Shown: positions 1-8,576 of the stretch, one piece after another
Numbering within the stretch: position 1 is the first letter of the stretch
How the letters are laid out: each line of letters opens with the position of its first letter
NCBI GenBank assembly: GCA_016936575.1
Contig: JAFGXQ010000066.1
Coordinates: forward strand, 1 to 35,050
Length of the DNA stretch: 35,050 nt
Origin: Deltaproteobacteria bacterium
GTDB taxonomy: Bacteria > Myxococcota_A > Polyangia > JAAYKL01
Reading direction: 5' to 3'
The notes under the pieces: generated by a model
The model's database searches: none
What the model was told of the DNA's origin: nothing
The model's input: only the letters and a program-made list of their open reading frames with translations
Position numbers and translations under genes: made by a program

Positions 1-1
1 C

Positions 2-2467
2 GCCCGCAATAACATCGAAACCGAAAAGGAACGCCAGGGACCGCTGCAGGTATTCGCCCCCGGCGTGCACGAAAAATACTACTGGCTGCCCTTCGTAGGT
101 GATAATCTGTGTTGGACCCTTTCGGGGAATACCGTATGTGCGGATAGTATGGTGAGGGGGTGTACGATGGATGATTATACGTTTATGCCAAAGGAATTAA
201 GCAACAGTTTGCCGACTTCACTGGCTCACGCTCCACCACCCACCGTACGGCGCGTATATGCTGCAACAGTTGATACCGAGGGCTACATTGAACCGGAGTA
301 TGTAAATAATTATCCGTATCTGGGTATTGTACCACTAGATCCTCCAGATGGGGATTGGGATGAACTTGATTATGATTCGATTCCGTTCGAGATACCCGTT
401 CCCGCACCTGACGATGTTCCTATCTGGAAAATCATCATCACTGATTATACAATAAAAAACAGTGCAGTCAGTGAACTCTATTTTAGGGCGCTGTTGGACG
501 GTAGAACTCGTACTGAACCTGTTTGCACAAAAGACAATGATTTGCCATTTACGTCATGTACAAAGCCTATTGCCCATGCCAGTGGAATTCATTTTGTATG
601 GGCTATGACAGATCCCATTACAGACGATGTGGAGTTTGATGTACGGTTGAGAGATAAAGAACCCGGTGTTTTTGATGGCGAAACGCGTGATTTGATATTT
701 CATGAATTTACGGTGAGCGCCGATGGCACTGAATTGACTGCCGGAGATGAAACCCGTCCGATCGGTCCCGATGGAAAATGGACACTTGAGGAACCGGATG
801 ATAGCGGTTGGTGGATGCAATACGATGTGATTCCCAATGCCAGTATTGATAATAGACGGATCTGTGCAGCTTGGCATGTGCAATGGGTCGGAGGCCAAGG
901 TGAAGATGAATACGCCAGTCGCGAAAAACAATATGTTCCCGCAAGTTTTGCCTATGCGAAGTTTTCTATAAACGGCGCGGTCAAAGCGTATGATAACTGG
1001 ACCGGGTTTTATCCTCTTGATAAGGACGGCTGTGTGCCGGAGGATCTTTCGCCTTCATTTTTACAGCTCGAACCCCAGGATGAAAATACAGAGGTTGAAT
1101 TCACTTTTGAACTGCTTGGAACTCTTGGGTATCATGAAGCTGGGACGAAAATCGAAGATAATTATCGGTGGAAAATCACCGAAAAAGAAGTTGATGATCC
1201 CATTTTTAGAATATCCAAGACCTTTACTGATGCAGACATGTTCTGGAGTGGGAATGCAAGGGAACGAAGAGTGTTTTCCTTCGACTATAACAATGAGTAT
1301 ACAAAAGCTGCGGCAATCGTAAGTCATTTGCTCAAGCGTAACGTGGAAGGGGTGGATATGGGGCTGTCAAAAGTGAATGACGATATGTCGGTTATTTGCA
1401 AAGGAAGGGATGGCGATACCGCAGGGACAACTCCTTATGATCCTCATGTGATATTGCGCGCTGATAGCGTAATGTTTCATGGAGATGCCACACGGAAATT
1501 TACTGTCGCGCACGAATTGGGACATCTGCTACACTTCAAAGCATCCAATAGTTTTATTCGGTCCGCGGAATATGATGTTGTCATGTACGACGAATTTGCG
1601 AATTTGAAAACAACGTCCACTTCTCCCTCGCTTCCGGACGAATGCAAATGCGCCATTGGAACGTTAGGAACGGTTTCATTGCATTGTATGCAATCGTTGG
1701 AACATCCCACCGCCGCGGTCAATGAAGGATTTGCCAATTTCTATTCGGCGAAAATGTGGAATGAGCCGACAGATACAGATTGTGTGATGGGTTACAGCAA
1801 GTGGATGTACGTACCGGAATGCCCAACTGGCACATTATATTGCAGTGATCCAATGATAGATGCTTGTGCACCCTGCGATCCCAGTGATGATGATTGCCGG
1901 TATGATTATCAACCGCGATGTTATGATGCGGCGCCATGGTTTACTGAGAATTGGGATTATTTAGCTTTCGAAGACAAAGATAGCGACGGTATTTATGATT
2001 CTGATGAAACAAACGTTGTCGCGATGTCCGATTGGAAAGTGGTACAATCCCCAGTGCCGGTGGAGTGCAATTTGAGTGAAACAATTGACGAGTGGAAGGT
2101 TTGGCGCAATCAACATTGTATTGGTACTGCCGATGAAAACGCCACAGGTCCGGGTTACACTTCTGATTTGCGCGCAATGGGTACTGAAATCGATTGGATG
2201 AAGTTTTTCTGGGAGTTGAATACATCGGGTGACCAAAATGCACGGTTGGAAGTGGCGGAACTATTGGATGTTGTCGAACATGGTACATTGTATGCGGATA
2301 CAGATACCAGTGCTAATAGTGAAATTGTGAAAGGGGTGACGTATTCGGATTTGAAGGACGCGGTGGAATTAGCAATGGATACGGATACCCAGCCGATGTT
2401 TAGCAACGATCAATTTGATAATTTTGTAGAGCTTAGTCGTCGAGCTGGAGTGAACAATGAACTGTAA
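2..2467 (+). CDS. Secreted HExxH metalloprotease-like protein, 5' end outside the window
   Basis: The reading frame is open to the first bases of the window, so the GTG at 65 is probably internal and the N-terminus is missing. Numbering from that GTG, the zinc-protease signature HELGH is at residues 483-487 (H483, E484, H487). A later NEGFANF contains E554, which would suit a gluzincin third zinc ligand. Around residue 637 an Asp-rich DKDSDGIYDSDE segment resembles a calcium-binding thrombospondin type 3 repeat. The many Cys residues in the C-terminal half suggest an exported, disulfide-bonded protein. The stop overlaps the start of the next gene by 11 bases, so the two are probably co-transcribed. 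A 67-bp piece of a second copy lies at 3597-3663. I recognise the catalytic motif but not a named family, and the substrate is unknown. Confidence 0.75.
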   Translation, partial: ARNNIETEKERQGPLQVFAPGVHEKYYWLPFVGDNLCWTLSGNTVCADSMVRGCTMDDYTFMPKELSNSLPTSLAHAPPPTVRRVYAATVDTEGYIEPEYVNNYPYLGIVPLDPPDGDWDELDYDSIPFEIPVPAPDDVPIWKIIITDYTIKNSAVSELYFRALLDGRTRTEPVCTKDNDLPFTSCTKPIAHASGIHFVWAMTDPITDDVEFDVRLRDKEPGVFDGETRDLIFHEFTVSADGTELTAGDETRPIGPDGKWTLEEPDDSGWWMQYDVIPNASIDNRRICAAWHVQWVGGQGEDEYASREKQYVPASFAYAKFSINGAVKAYDNWTGFYPLDKDGCVPEDLSPSFLQLEPQDENTEVEFTFELLGTLGYHEAGTKIEDNYRWKITEKEVDDPIFRISKTFTDADMFWSGNARERRVFSFDYNNEYTKAAAIVSHLLKRNVEGVDMGLSKVNDDMSVICKGRDGDTAGTTPYDPHVILRADSVMFHGDATRKFTVAHELGHLLHFKASNSFIRSAEYDVVMYDEFANLKTTSTSPSLPDECKCAIGTLGTVSLHCMQSLEHPTAAVNEGFANFYSAKMWNEPTDTDCVMGYSKWMYVPECPTGTLYCSDPMIDACAPCDPSDDDCRYDYQPRCYDAAPWFTENWDYLAFEDKDSDGIYDSDETNVVAMSDWKVVQSPVPVECNLSETIDEWKVWRNQHCIGTADENATGPGYTSDLRAMGTEIDWMKFFWELNTSGDQNARLEVAELLDVVEHGTLYADTDTSANSEIVKGVTYSDLKDAVELAMDTDTQPMFSNDQFDNFVELSRRAGVNNEL

Positions 2468-3557
2468 CATGTTAACAGCACGAGAGATCGAAGCGGTAGG
2501 CTTAGCAGTTCTTTTAATTGGTACCATGGCATGCAACAATCGAGTGAATGATAGCATTCAGCGCGATAGTGAGACGGACACATCCTCCGTGTCAGTCACT
2601 GATTCAAACACGGATACGCTTTTTGATTCTGATACGTCCCCCCCTCGGGGGGTTGCTTGGAAAACGATACGCGCCGGAAATTTTGTGTTCGGTTCTCCTG
2701 AAGATAGGCCGTGTCGCGCAGCGTATGCTGAAGACGAAGTAAATGTAACCCTAACGCGAGATTTTTTAATGGCTGAAACCGAGGTGACACAGCATCAGTG
2801 GATACAGGCCGGTTTAGAATTGCCTCAACAATATGTTGAATCCCCAAACTTGCCGGTAGTGTTTGTGAATTTTTACGAAGCAGCCGCCTACTGCAACGCA
2901 CTGTCAACAAAGGAGGGCTTTGAGGAGTGTTATGATTTGACTGCGTGTGAGGGTGAGTTTGCCGGTAGTGGGAATGTGAATGAACCGGATTATTCCAATG
3001 TTAGGTGTGTAGAGGAACCTTTGTGTGCGAATGAACCGGATATGTATCGGTGTGCCGGAGAGATTCACAAGTTCGATAACTGGTACGACTGTCCAGGCTA
3101 TCGATTACCGACGACTGCAGAGTGGGAATATGCCGCACGAGCAGGAACAACCACTGATACCTACGTGGGAGACTTGCAGGAAGAACCTAAAAGTTTGTGC
3201 CGAGATCAGGCAAATTTGAATGATATCGCGTGGTATTGTTTCAATTCCGGTGATCGGTTGCATACAGTTGGCCGAAAGCAGCAAAATGCGTGGGGGTTGT
3301 ATGATGTAATTGGAAACGCAATGGAGTGGGTGGACTACTTCACTGATGGAGAGTCTTTGGATTTTATGGATGGACATCCTGGAGAAGATTTAGTGGACCC
3401 GATAGGACGTAAAGAAGGGCATAGCAAAGATCTCCGTGGAGGCCGGTATTGTGGTATTGGTTGCGTTACACGCTCAGCCTGGCAGTTTCCAGAGGATGAG
3501 ACCGCAAGACGGGAAGATGCAACTCTCCGTCCCGTCCGAACTCTTTTCAATAAGTAG
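2457..3557 (+). CDS. SUMF1/FGE-sulfatase-fold lipoprotein
   Basis: This is a 366-residue protein. A hydrophobic N-terminus ends in GTMAC, a weak lipobox with Cys near residue 25. An Asp/Ser/Thr linker (about residues 30-60) follows, then a formylglycine-generating-enzyme-like domain to the C-terminus. Diagnostic stretches include ETEVTQHQW, YRLPTTAEWEYAARAG, GLYDVIGNAMEWV and LRGGRY. The C-terminal part lacks the catalytic cysteine arrangement of true FGE, so I infer a binding or structural role rather than sulfatase activation. GGAG seven bases before the ATG at 2457 supports this start, which overlaps the upstream metalloprotease gene by 11 bases. The linker type matches the lipoproteins at 20003-21085 and 21215-23152, so this looks like a resident genome-wide design. 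Its partner may be the overlapping protease. Confidence 0.82.
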   Translation: MNCNMLTAREIEAVGLAVLLIGTMACNNRVNDSIQRDSETDTSSVSVTDSNTDTLFDSDTSPPRGVAWKTIRAGNFVFGSPEDRPCRAAYAEDEVNVTLTRDFLMAETEVTQHQWIQAGLELPQQYVESPNLPVVFVNFYEAAAYCNALSTKEGFEECYDLTACEGEFAGSGNVNEPDYSNVRCVEEPLCANEPDMYRCAGEIHKFDNWYDCPGYRLPTTAEWEYAARAGTTTDTYVGDLQEEPKSLCRDQANLNDIAWYCFNSGDRLHTVGRKQQNAWGLYDVIGNAMEWVDYFTDGESLDFMDGHPGEDLVDPIGRKEGHSKDLRGGRYCGIGCVTRSAWQFPEDETARREDATLRPVRTLFNK

Positions 3558-3596
3558 TTCTCGCTCGTTTTATCGCTCCGAGTATTCTTCATGTTT

Positions 3597-3663
3597 CCAC
3601 AGGGCTGGGTTACACTTCTGATTTACGCGCTATGGGCACCGAAATCGACTGGATGAAGTTTTC
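3597..3663 (+). pseudogene. Relic of a second copy of the metalloprotease gene
   Basis: These 67 bases match 2142-2208 inside the metalloprotease gene at about 59 of 67 positions. The encoded stretch keeps GYTSDLRAMGTEIDWMKF. Five of the differences, in Leu, Ala, Gly, Thr and Asp codons, are silent third-position changes. That pattern indicates divergence while the copy still coded for protein. Similarity stops abruptly on both sides: on the left just after the SUMF1-fold gene, on the right at a G-rich tract next to the IS element. It is best read as debris of a tandem paralogue destroyed by rearrangement. Confidence 0.75.
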
Positions 3664-3670
3664 CAGGGAC

Positions 3671-3681
3671 GGGGGGGGGGG
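3671..3681. repeat. G11 homopolymer between gene relic and IS element
   Basis: This is a run of eleven G bases flanked by two copies of GGGACGG (3666-3672 and 3684-3690). A related GGGGACGGG occurs beyond the other end of the IS at 5685-5693. The run length is prone to slippage and to sequencing error. Confidence 0.6.
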
Positions 3682-3701
3682 CAGGGACGGACGTAACTTG
3701 T

Positions 3702-3722
3702 GATTCCTGAGAAGAAAAGCGC
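3702..3722 (+). repeat. Left terminal inverted repeat of the IS
   Basis: GATTCCTGAGAAGAAAAGCG plus one further C. It matches the reverse complement of 5612-5632 at 20 of 21 positions. Confidence 0.85.
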
Positions 3723-3777
3723 GTTTTTATCCCTATCCCGTCGAAAAATCCCACTGCGCTCAGCGAGCCAATGTCGT

Positions 3778-5569
3778 TCAGGCGACCAGACTTACGCGAG
3801 TTAGCCATATCAGGCATTCAAATAGCTTGCTGTGTCTGAGAAGCGCCTGACAGGCAAATATCAGCGCGGCTGTATTGCAGCACGGCACTCCAGCGGTTCC
3901 TCCCGCGTTATCAGCGGCGCGCAGCCAGCGTTTTACGTTGCATGCCATTATTTTGAGACTTACCGCTAGGCGCACGCGTGGCATTCGGCGTACTCGCAGC
4001 TTGCCCATTCCGTGACCACGCTTTAGCTCCGACATCGTCGCTTCGACACCGGAGCGAATTTTGTATCCGTCCCACCATCGGTCATCTGTCTGCTCGGTGA
4101 GATTTGTGTCACGCGCAATGAGATGAGCGCCGATTTCCAGATGAAAGCTGCCTTTCTTGCTGTTGTTTGGTTTCCTAACGATACACTTTGGCCGCAGCGC
4201 ACAGGCACGACAGGCTGCACCGTCGAAATATGCGTGCATGGTCGGCGGAAGATTTTTACCGGTGGTTCTTAATCCATGGCGTATTGGCGCGTGACCGCAG
4301 GGACATTTTAGACAGCGCATTCCCGATTCATCAAATTGAAACTGATCTCGCCCAATTGTCCCTTCGGGAAGCCGCCCGTTACTCATCGGTGTGATGAGCC
4401 GGGTGCCCTTTCCGGTGGCGTCAATAAGACTCTGTGCGGTAGGATAACCGCCATCCTCATATAATACATTGGGCTGCACGCCACTTTTGATCAGGCGGTC
4501 GATGACCCCGGCGTCTTTGCCACGATCGGTCTCTCCTGCCGGAGTGACATCGTAGTCGGTGATGATTTCCGCACTTTCATTGTTGCAGGTTTCGGTCACG
4601 TGGACCAGATAACCAGGTACTTTGTAGCCGCACCCGGCGTCTGGGTCGTACGGAGACTGGAGTGAACTGCCTGGTGATTCCGGTGCCTTGCGCACTTCGA
4701 GTTTCTCCGGCGAGTCATCCCCGGTGCTACCGGCTCCTGAATCACCGTCATCGTTATTGCCTGTGTCCTTTTTCACCTTGCAGTGCTCTGTAAACAATCG
4801 CGCTACAAGCTGGTATGGCTCAGCTGCGGCAATCTGCTTATCTTTGCCGAAGGTCCGCACCGCTTCATAAACTTTGTCGGCCAGGTCGGCCAGAAGCTGT
4901 TTCGCTTTATCTTTGTCAATTTTGCCAAACCATCCGCCCTCCTGAGTCTTTGCGTACCACTTCCGTGTATCCAGCCGCAGAATCGACAGCCGTTCGGGAA
5001 ACTCATGCGACAACCAGTCGAAAAAATGAACCAGCGTCTTGCGGAACAGTTCCACACGTCCCCGCGTGAAGATATTGGAAACAATCAGCGTGGAGTCGAG
5101 TCGCTGTTCTTTTGCCGAAATACCGAGGTCATTAATTGCCGCAGCACCTACTTGCTCAAACAGCGCGCACCATCTTCATTTTCGGGTCATACGATACCAG
5201 ACGACTGCGAAAATCGACTAGAGAACGACGCGACAGATACGATTCCTCCGGCGTGATACCAAGCGAATGCTGCCAGCGAATGTCAAAGGCCAGACAGTCC
5301 AACGCCTTCTGGTCGTCCAGATCAAATATTTCCTGCAAAACACAAATACCGAGCATGCGTGCGATGCTCCAATTCGGACGCCCCTTTGCATTGTTGTACA
5401 GCGCCGAAAACATATGTTCCGCATCAAGCAATATCGGTAAAACCCGGGCCTGGAACCCTTCGGACCAGGAACTCCTCAGCCGCTCCTGGACATTCCGGGG
5501 GAGTTTATTCTCTACTTCAAATATTGTTCGTTGACGGTCGGTTGGCTTGAACATGACTGACGATCGCAT
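3778..5569 (-). pseudogene. IS1182-family transposase, disrupted by one frameshift
   Basis: The N-terminal part (5569-5156) carries the DUF772-like helical domain: MFKPTDRQRT, then SIARMLGICVLQEIFDL and IRWQHSLG. The frame then hits a stop. Translation continues one base out of phase as LFEQVGAAAINDLGIS and runs to 3778. The second part has the DDE_Tnp_1_6 features: a Cys-rich knuckle (CLKCPCGH, then CRACALRPKC), an Asp-bearing LYEDGGYPT, and the terminal Glu in RSGVEATMSELKRGHG. Joining the frames near 5160-5170 restores a full-length protein of about 595 residues. The needed shift is +1, unlike the -1 programmed shifts of other IS families, and I see no slippery heptamer, so I call a mutation. 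The likely start is ATG 5554 rather than 5569. Confidence 0.85.
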
Positions 5570-5611
5570 ATCGCAATCGGAAAAGATATCAAAAACTTGT
5601 CAGCAAAGACA

Positions 5612-5632
5612 GCGCCTTTCTTCTCAGGAATC
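5612..5632 (-). repeat. Right terminal inverted repeat of the IS
   Basis: Reverse complement of the left repeat with one mismatch (AAAGGCGC against AAAAGCGC at the inner end). Confidence 0.85.
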
Positions 5633-5634
5633 CC

Positions 5635-5966
5635 ACTTGCTCTTTGATTTCCATTCTGGCGAACCGAACTTTTTGTTAGCATAAGGGGACGGGCCGGGTT
5701 TTCTTACTTTCTTTAAGCTTCAAACTTTCACACAAGATGATGTTTTCCTTCCTCTTTTGCACGACGTGCAGATACATCTGAAATCGTCAGAGCTATTCAT
5801 TTTACGTTTTCGCCGATAACGAAAAATAAGCTCGGCCCGTTCGCAAAGACTATTTTCTCGTGTTTCCCCGAAAACACGCGGATTCAGCCGCTTTTTCAGT
5901 AGATGAAAATTCAGTCTGGCTGTAAAAGCCGATGGACAGTATTGGAAATAATGGATAAAATAGCAG
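5635..5966. other. Intergenic stretch between the IS and the PilZ gene
   Basis: No convincing gene. It holds a GGGGACGGG motif (5685-5693), a 7-bp-stem hairpin (CGTGTTT/AAACACG, 5859-5878), and directly after it a short GCGG/CCGC stem followed by five T (5878-5896). The second is terminator-like but weak. Next to the gene lies a sigma-70-like pair TGGACA (5933-5938) and TAAAAT (5956-5961) with 17-bp spacing. Confidence 0.5.
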
Positions 5967-6788
5967 GTGAATGAGAAAAAGGACAAGATCGTGCAACCGA
6001 AATCCATTCACGCAACCGTGACGAAAACACAATTTCTGGATTCCTATTTGAAGGATTTGCCCGGTGGCGGATTGTTTTTGCGTACAGATGAATATTTCGG
6101 TTTGGGAGACTCGCTCACCTTGAAGCTTCAGCTCATCGGTTTACGTGATGTGATGGAGCTCAATGGTGTTGTTGCCTGGCACCGTCGGCCGAGGGCATGG
6201 AGTTCTTCATTGCCTTCCGGAATCGGGTTTCAGTTTCAGGGTGAAGATGAAGCAAAAGCAGCGTTTCTGTTAAAATTCGCGGCAGGTGAAGTGGCTGATC
6301 GCCGCCGTTCGGGCCCTCGCCGCAATAGCGAGCACGAGTCAAAATTGAAAATAAACGATACATGGGTTTCTGCGAGAATTATGAATCTGGGCGCGGGGGG
6401 GGTGATGCTCGTCGCTGAAGAAAAGATGGAGCGGGGGGAAACCCTGTCGTGCATGGTGTACCTCGACGATTCTGAAATGCCGCAGGAATGCAGTGTGCAG
6501 GTGGAGAGAGTCGAAAAAGAGCACGGTGTTTATATCGCCGGGGCTCGTTTCATGCGATTGCCGCAAGGGCTGCGACATGCATTCGAAGAAATGCCCGAAG
6601 CCCCCATGGAAGTGGAGGAAACCAGGGCGCAGCAAATCATTCGGAGAAGTACCTTCCCACCGGTACCGCCCGCCAAACCCACACCGATGCCGTTTCGGCC
6701 CTCCGTAACGCCCACGCCGTATCGGCCCACGCCGACTCCACCCAGATACAAAACCACGCTACCATATGTGAAAAAGCCGAATTCATAA
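5967..6788 (+). CDS. Tandem PilZ-domain protein with proline-rich tail
   Basis: This is a 273-residue protein with no signal peptide or membrane segment, so it is probably cytoplasmic. The first PilZ-like unit (about residues 20-105) has LPGGGLFLRT, a degenerate form of the family's (D/N)xSxxG region. The second (about 110-205) keeps an arginine patch RRRSGPRR followed by NLGAGGVML, close to the RxxxR...(D/N)xSxxG c-di-GMP-binding signature but with Leu-Gly-Ala in place of the Ser element. The last 45 residues are Pro/Thr-rich (TPTPYRPTPTPP). A c-di-GMP effector or degenerate effector role is inferred. An in-frame TAG six bases upstream makes GTG 5967 the first possible start. There is no clear Shine-Dalgarno. 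It converges with the ferredoxin gene 51 bp away. Confidence 0.82.
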   Translation: MNEKKDKIVQPKSIHATVTKTQFLDSYLKDLPGGGLFLRTDEYFGLGDSLTLKLQLIGLRDVMELNGVVAWHRRPRAWSSSLPSGIGFQFQGEDEAKAAFLLKFAAGEVADRRRSGPRRNSEHESKLKINDTWVSARIMNLGAGGVMLVAEEKMERGETLSCMVYLDDSEMPQECSVQVERVEKEHGVYIAGARFMRLPQGLRHAFEEMPEAPMEVEETRAQQIIRRSTFPPVPPAKPTPMPFRPSVTPTPYRPTPTPPRYKTTLPYVKKPNS

Positions 6789-6839
6789 TCTATTGTAGGA
6801 ATGGGGTTACAAGGTTAGCGTGCGATGCGGCGAGGTGCT

Positions 6840-7148
6840 TCAGGTGATGACATACTTTTCAGCGGTTTCGCCCTCTTCGAGTGCATCCAGAATTTCATCA
6901 ACGACATCTTCAGAGTCTACACCACCGTACCAGATGTTTTCGGGATAAATCACCAGGGCCGGACCGCGGTCACAAACTTTCAGGCAACCGGTGGAAGACA
7001 CCTGGATACTGTCCATGTCGCGATCGATCAGTTCGGATTCAATGTATCCCAGCAGATTCAAAGACCCTTTTTTGTGGCAAATGCCTTTCGGCTCACCGGT
7101 GGTTCTGAAGCTGCCGCAAACAAAAATATGATGCTTTGGTTTTTCCAT
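6840..7148 (-). CDS. Thioredoxin-like [2Fe-2S] ferredoxin of the nif operon
   Basis: The 102-residue protein begins with HHIFVCGSF. It carries the four-cysteine pattern of the thioredoxin-fold [2Fe-2S] ferredoxins: C-x(11)-C in VCGSFRTTGEPKGICHK, then C-x(3)-C in STGCLKVCDRGP. It is the last gene after nifK, 18 bp downstream, with AAAGGAG before the ATG. Position and type suggest electron transfer to nitrogenase or an assembly or protective role like that of the Shethna-type proteins. The exact role cannot be read from sequence. Confidence 0.88.
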   Translation of the reverse strand: MEKPKHHIFVCGSFRTTGEPKGICHKKGSLNLLGYIESELIDRDMDSIQVSSTGCLKVCDRGPALVIYPENIWYGGVDSEDVVDEILDALEEGETAEKYVIT

Positions 7149-7166
7149 TTTTCTTCTCCTTTCCGA

Positions 7167-8549
7167 TTACATGACCAGTTCAAAACTTTCTTCCGGTGCA
7201 TCTCTGTCCTGGCGGTCCATAAACAGACCGAGCATTTTTTCAAGGAGACGCATAGCGCCGCTGTACCCGACGGTGGGGAAGTAGCTATGTCCAATACGAT
7301 CGAGGATCGGGAAGCCCAGCCTCATAAATGGTATGTCTTCGTCTCTTGCGATGTATTTTCCGTAGGTGTTTCCAATGAGCAGGTCCACCGGTTCATTTTT
7401 GATCCACTGGTGCATCAGGTACATATCTGCCTGGGGACCATTCGCGACTTTTGCATCCGGGACAGCGTCTTTCAGAATTGCTTCCATTTTCTGTTTAAAC
7501 TTCTTGCCAGGTGTTCCACTCACGATGTACGTGGGTTTCATTTCAAGATCCACCAGGAACTCTACGAGGGGAACCAAGATGTCCGGGTCACCCCACAAAG
7601 CGACTTTCTTGCCCCAGAGATACTGCTGCATGTCGGTAATAATATCGACGACGCGGCCTCTCTCTGTGGTGATCATTTTGGGAACATCCACGTTGCCGTG
7701 CTTTGAAAGCGATGAGACAAAGCGGTCTGTGGCTTTAATTCCGATGGGAATTTCTAAAACGTCGTATGCAACTTTGCATTTTCTGTCCAATTCCTTAGCG
7801 GCCTCGAGAGAGGACCATTCCCCTAGTGCGAGAGAGTGGCTGCTGGCTCCGGTGCTTTGAAGTTCGGGAATCGTCGTTCCGCCATCGGGGTACATCTGAT
7901 GCTTGCCCGTTTGCGGTGCATCGAGTACATCTGAGGTATCTGGGAACATCACGAATTTAACGCCCATCATATGACATAGCCGTTTGATTTCGCGCATGTC
8001 TGAAGGTTCAACCCACCCGGTGATGACATTCAGCTGATCTCTGGGAACGTCGCTCGGCTGCGCAAATCCCTTGACAATACCCTTGAGCATGTTGGCGTAT
8101 CCGGTGACGTGCGAGCCCTGATAACTCGGTGTGCTGGCATGGATCACAAATTTACCCTCGGGTATTTTTCCGTCGTCCTTGGCTTTGGCCACAATCTGGT
8201 CTACGTCGTCGCCGATGGTTTCAGATAGACATGTGGTGTGGACGGCAATCACTTCGGGCTCATACACGGTGAAAATATTATTAATCGCCTGAATGAGATT
8301 GGACTGACCGCCGAACACAGAAGAACCTTCGGTGAATGAACTGGTTGCCGCCATTACCGGTTCTTTGTAGTGACGAGTCAGCGCACTTCGATGATATGCG
8401 CAGCAACCCTGAGAACCGTGGCTGTGCGGCAGACAGCTGTGAATACCCAGCGCAGCGTACATCGCACCGACCGGCTGGCATGTTTTTGCCGGATTAATGG
8501 TAAGTGCCTCACGCTTCACTTCTTCTTTGAGTGTATGTCTTAAAAGCAT
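7167..8549 (-). CDS. nifK: Nitrogenase MoFe protein beta chain
   Basis: The 460-residue NifK pairs with NifD in the alpha2beta2 MoFe protein that reduces N2. P-cluster ligands are visible: C24 (CQPVGA), C49 (GSQGCC) and C107 (TTCLSETIGDD). They correspond to Azotobacter C70, C95 and C153. The N-terminus is about 46 residues shorter than in Azotobacter, as in the short NifK of many anaerobes. The C49-C50 pair has an extra Cys where Azotobacter has Val. GGAG precedes ATG 8549, and the gap from nifD is 27 bp. It is transcribed with nifH-I1-I2-D from the sigma-54 promoter at 11894-11909. Confidence 0.97.
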   Translation of the reverse strand: MLLRHTLKEEVKREALTINPAKTCQPVGAMYAALGIHSCLPHSHGSQGCCAYHRSALTRHYKEPVMAATSSFTEGSSVFGGQSNLIQAINNIFTVYEPEVIAVHTTCLSETIGDDVDQIVAKAKDDGKIPEGKFVIHASTPSYQGSHVTGYANMLKGIVKGFAQPSDVPRDQLNVITGWVEPSDMREIKRLCHMMGVKFVMFPDTSDVLDAPQTGKHQMYPDGGTTIPELQSTGASSHSLALGEWSSLEAAKELDRKCKVAYDVLEIPIGIKATDRFVSSLSKHGNVDVPKMITTERGRVVDIITDMQQYLWGKKVALWGDPDILVPLVEFLVDLEMKPTYIVSGTPGKKFKQKMEAILKDAVPDAKVANGPQADMYLMHQWIKNEPVDLLIGNTYGKYIARDEDIPFMRLGFPILDRIGHSYFPTVGYSGAMRLLEKMLGLFMDRQDRDAPEESFELVM

Positions 8550-8576
8550 TTTATTTCTCCGTTCAGTAACTCACGT

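Larger units (their letters stand above)
3701..5634 (-). mobile_element. IS1182-like insertion sequence, about 1.93 kb
   Basis: Imperfect 21-bp terminal inverted repeats (3702-3722 and 5612-5632, one mismatch) enclose one transposase reading direction. The pentamer ACTTG occurs immediately outside both ends (3696-3700 and 5635-5639), which fits a 5-bp target duplication. This sets the element at 3701-5634, although the outermost one or two bases are uncertain. The length and transposase type fit the IS1182 group. It landed beside the relic of the duplicated metalloprotease gene. The broken transposase suggests the copy is no longer self-mobile, though it could be mobilised by an intact sibling elsewhere. 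Confidence 0.85.

Noticed and set aside
2457..3557. Formylglycine-generating enzyme that activates sulfatases
   Set aside because: The fold matches, but the catalytic cysteine region of FGE is not recognisable and no sulfatase gene is nearby.
5156..5170. Programmed frameshift in the transposase
   Set aside because: The change needed is +1 and no slippery heptamer or downstream structure was seen; mutation or sequencing error is simpler.
6825..7706. Long plus-strand frame opposite the ferredoxin and nifK
   Set aside because: It is antisense to two firmly identified genes, has no recognisable domain, and reflects their codon pattern.
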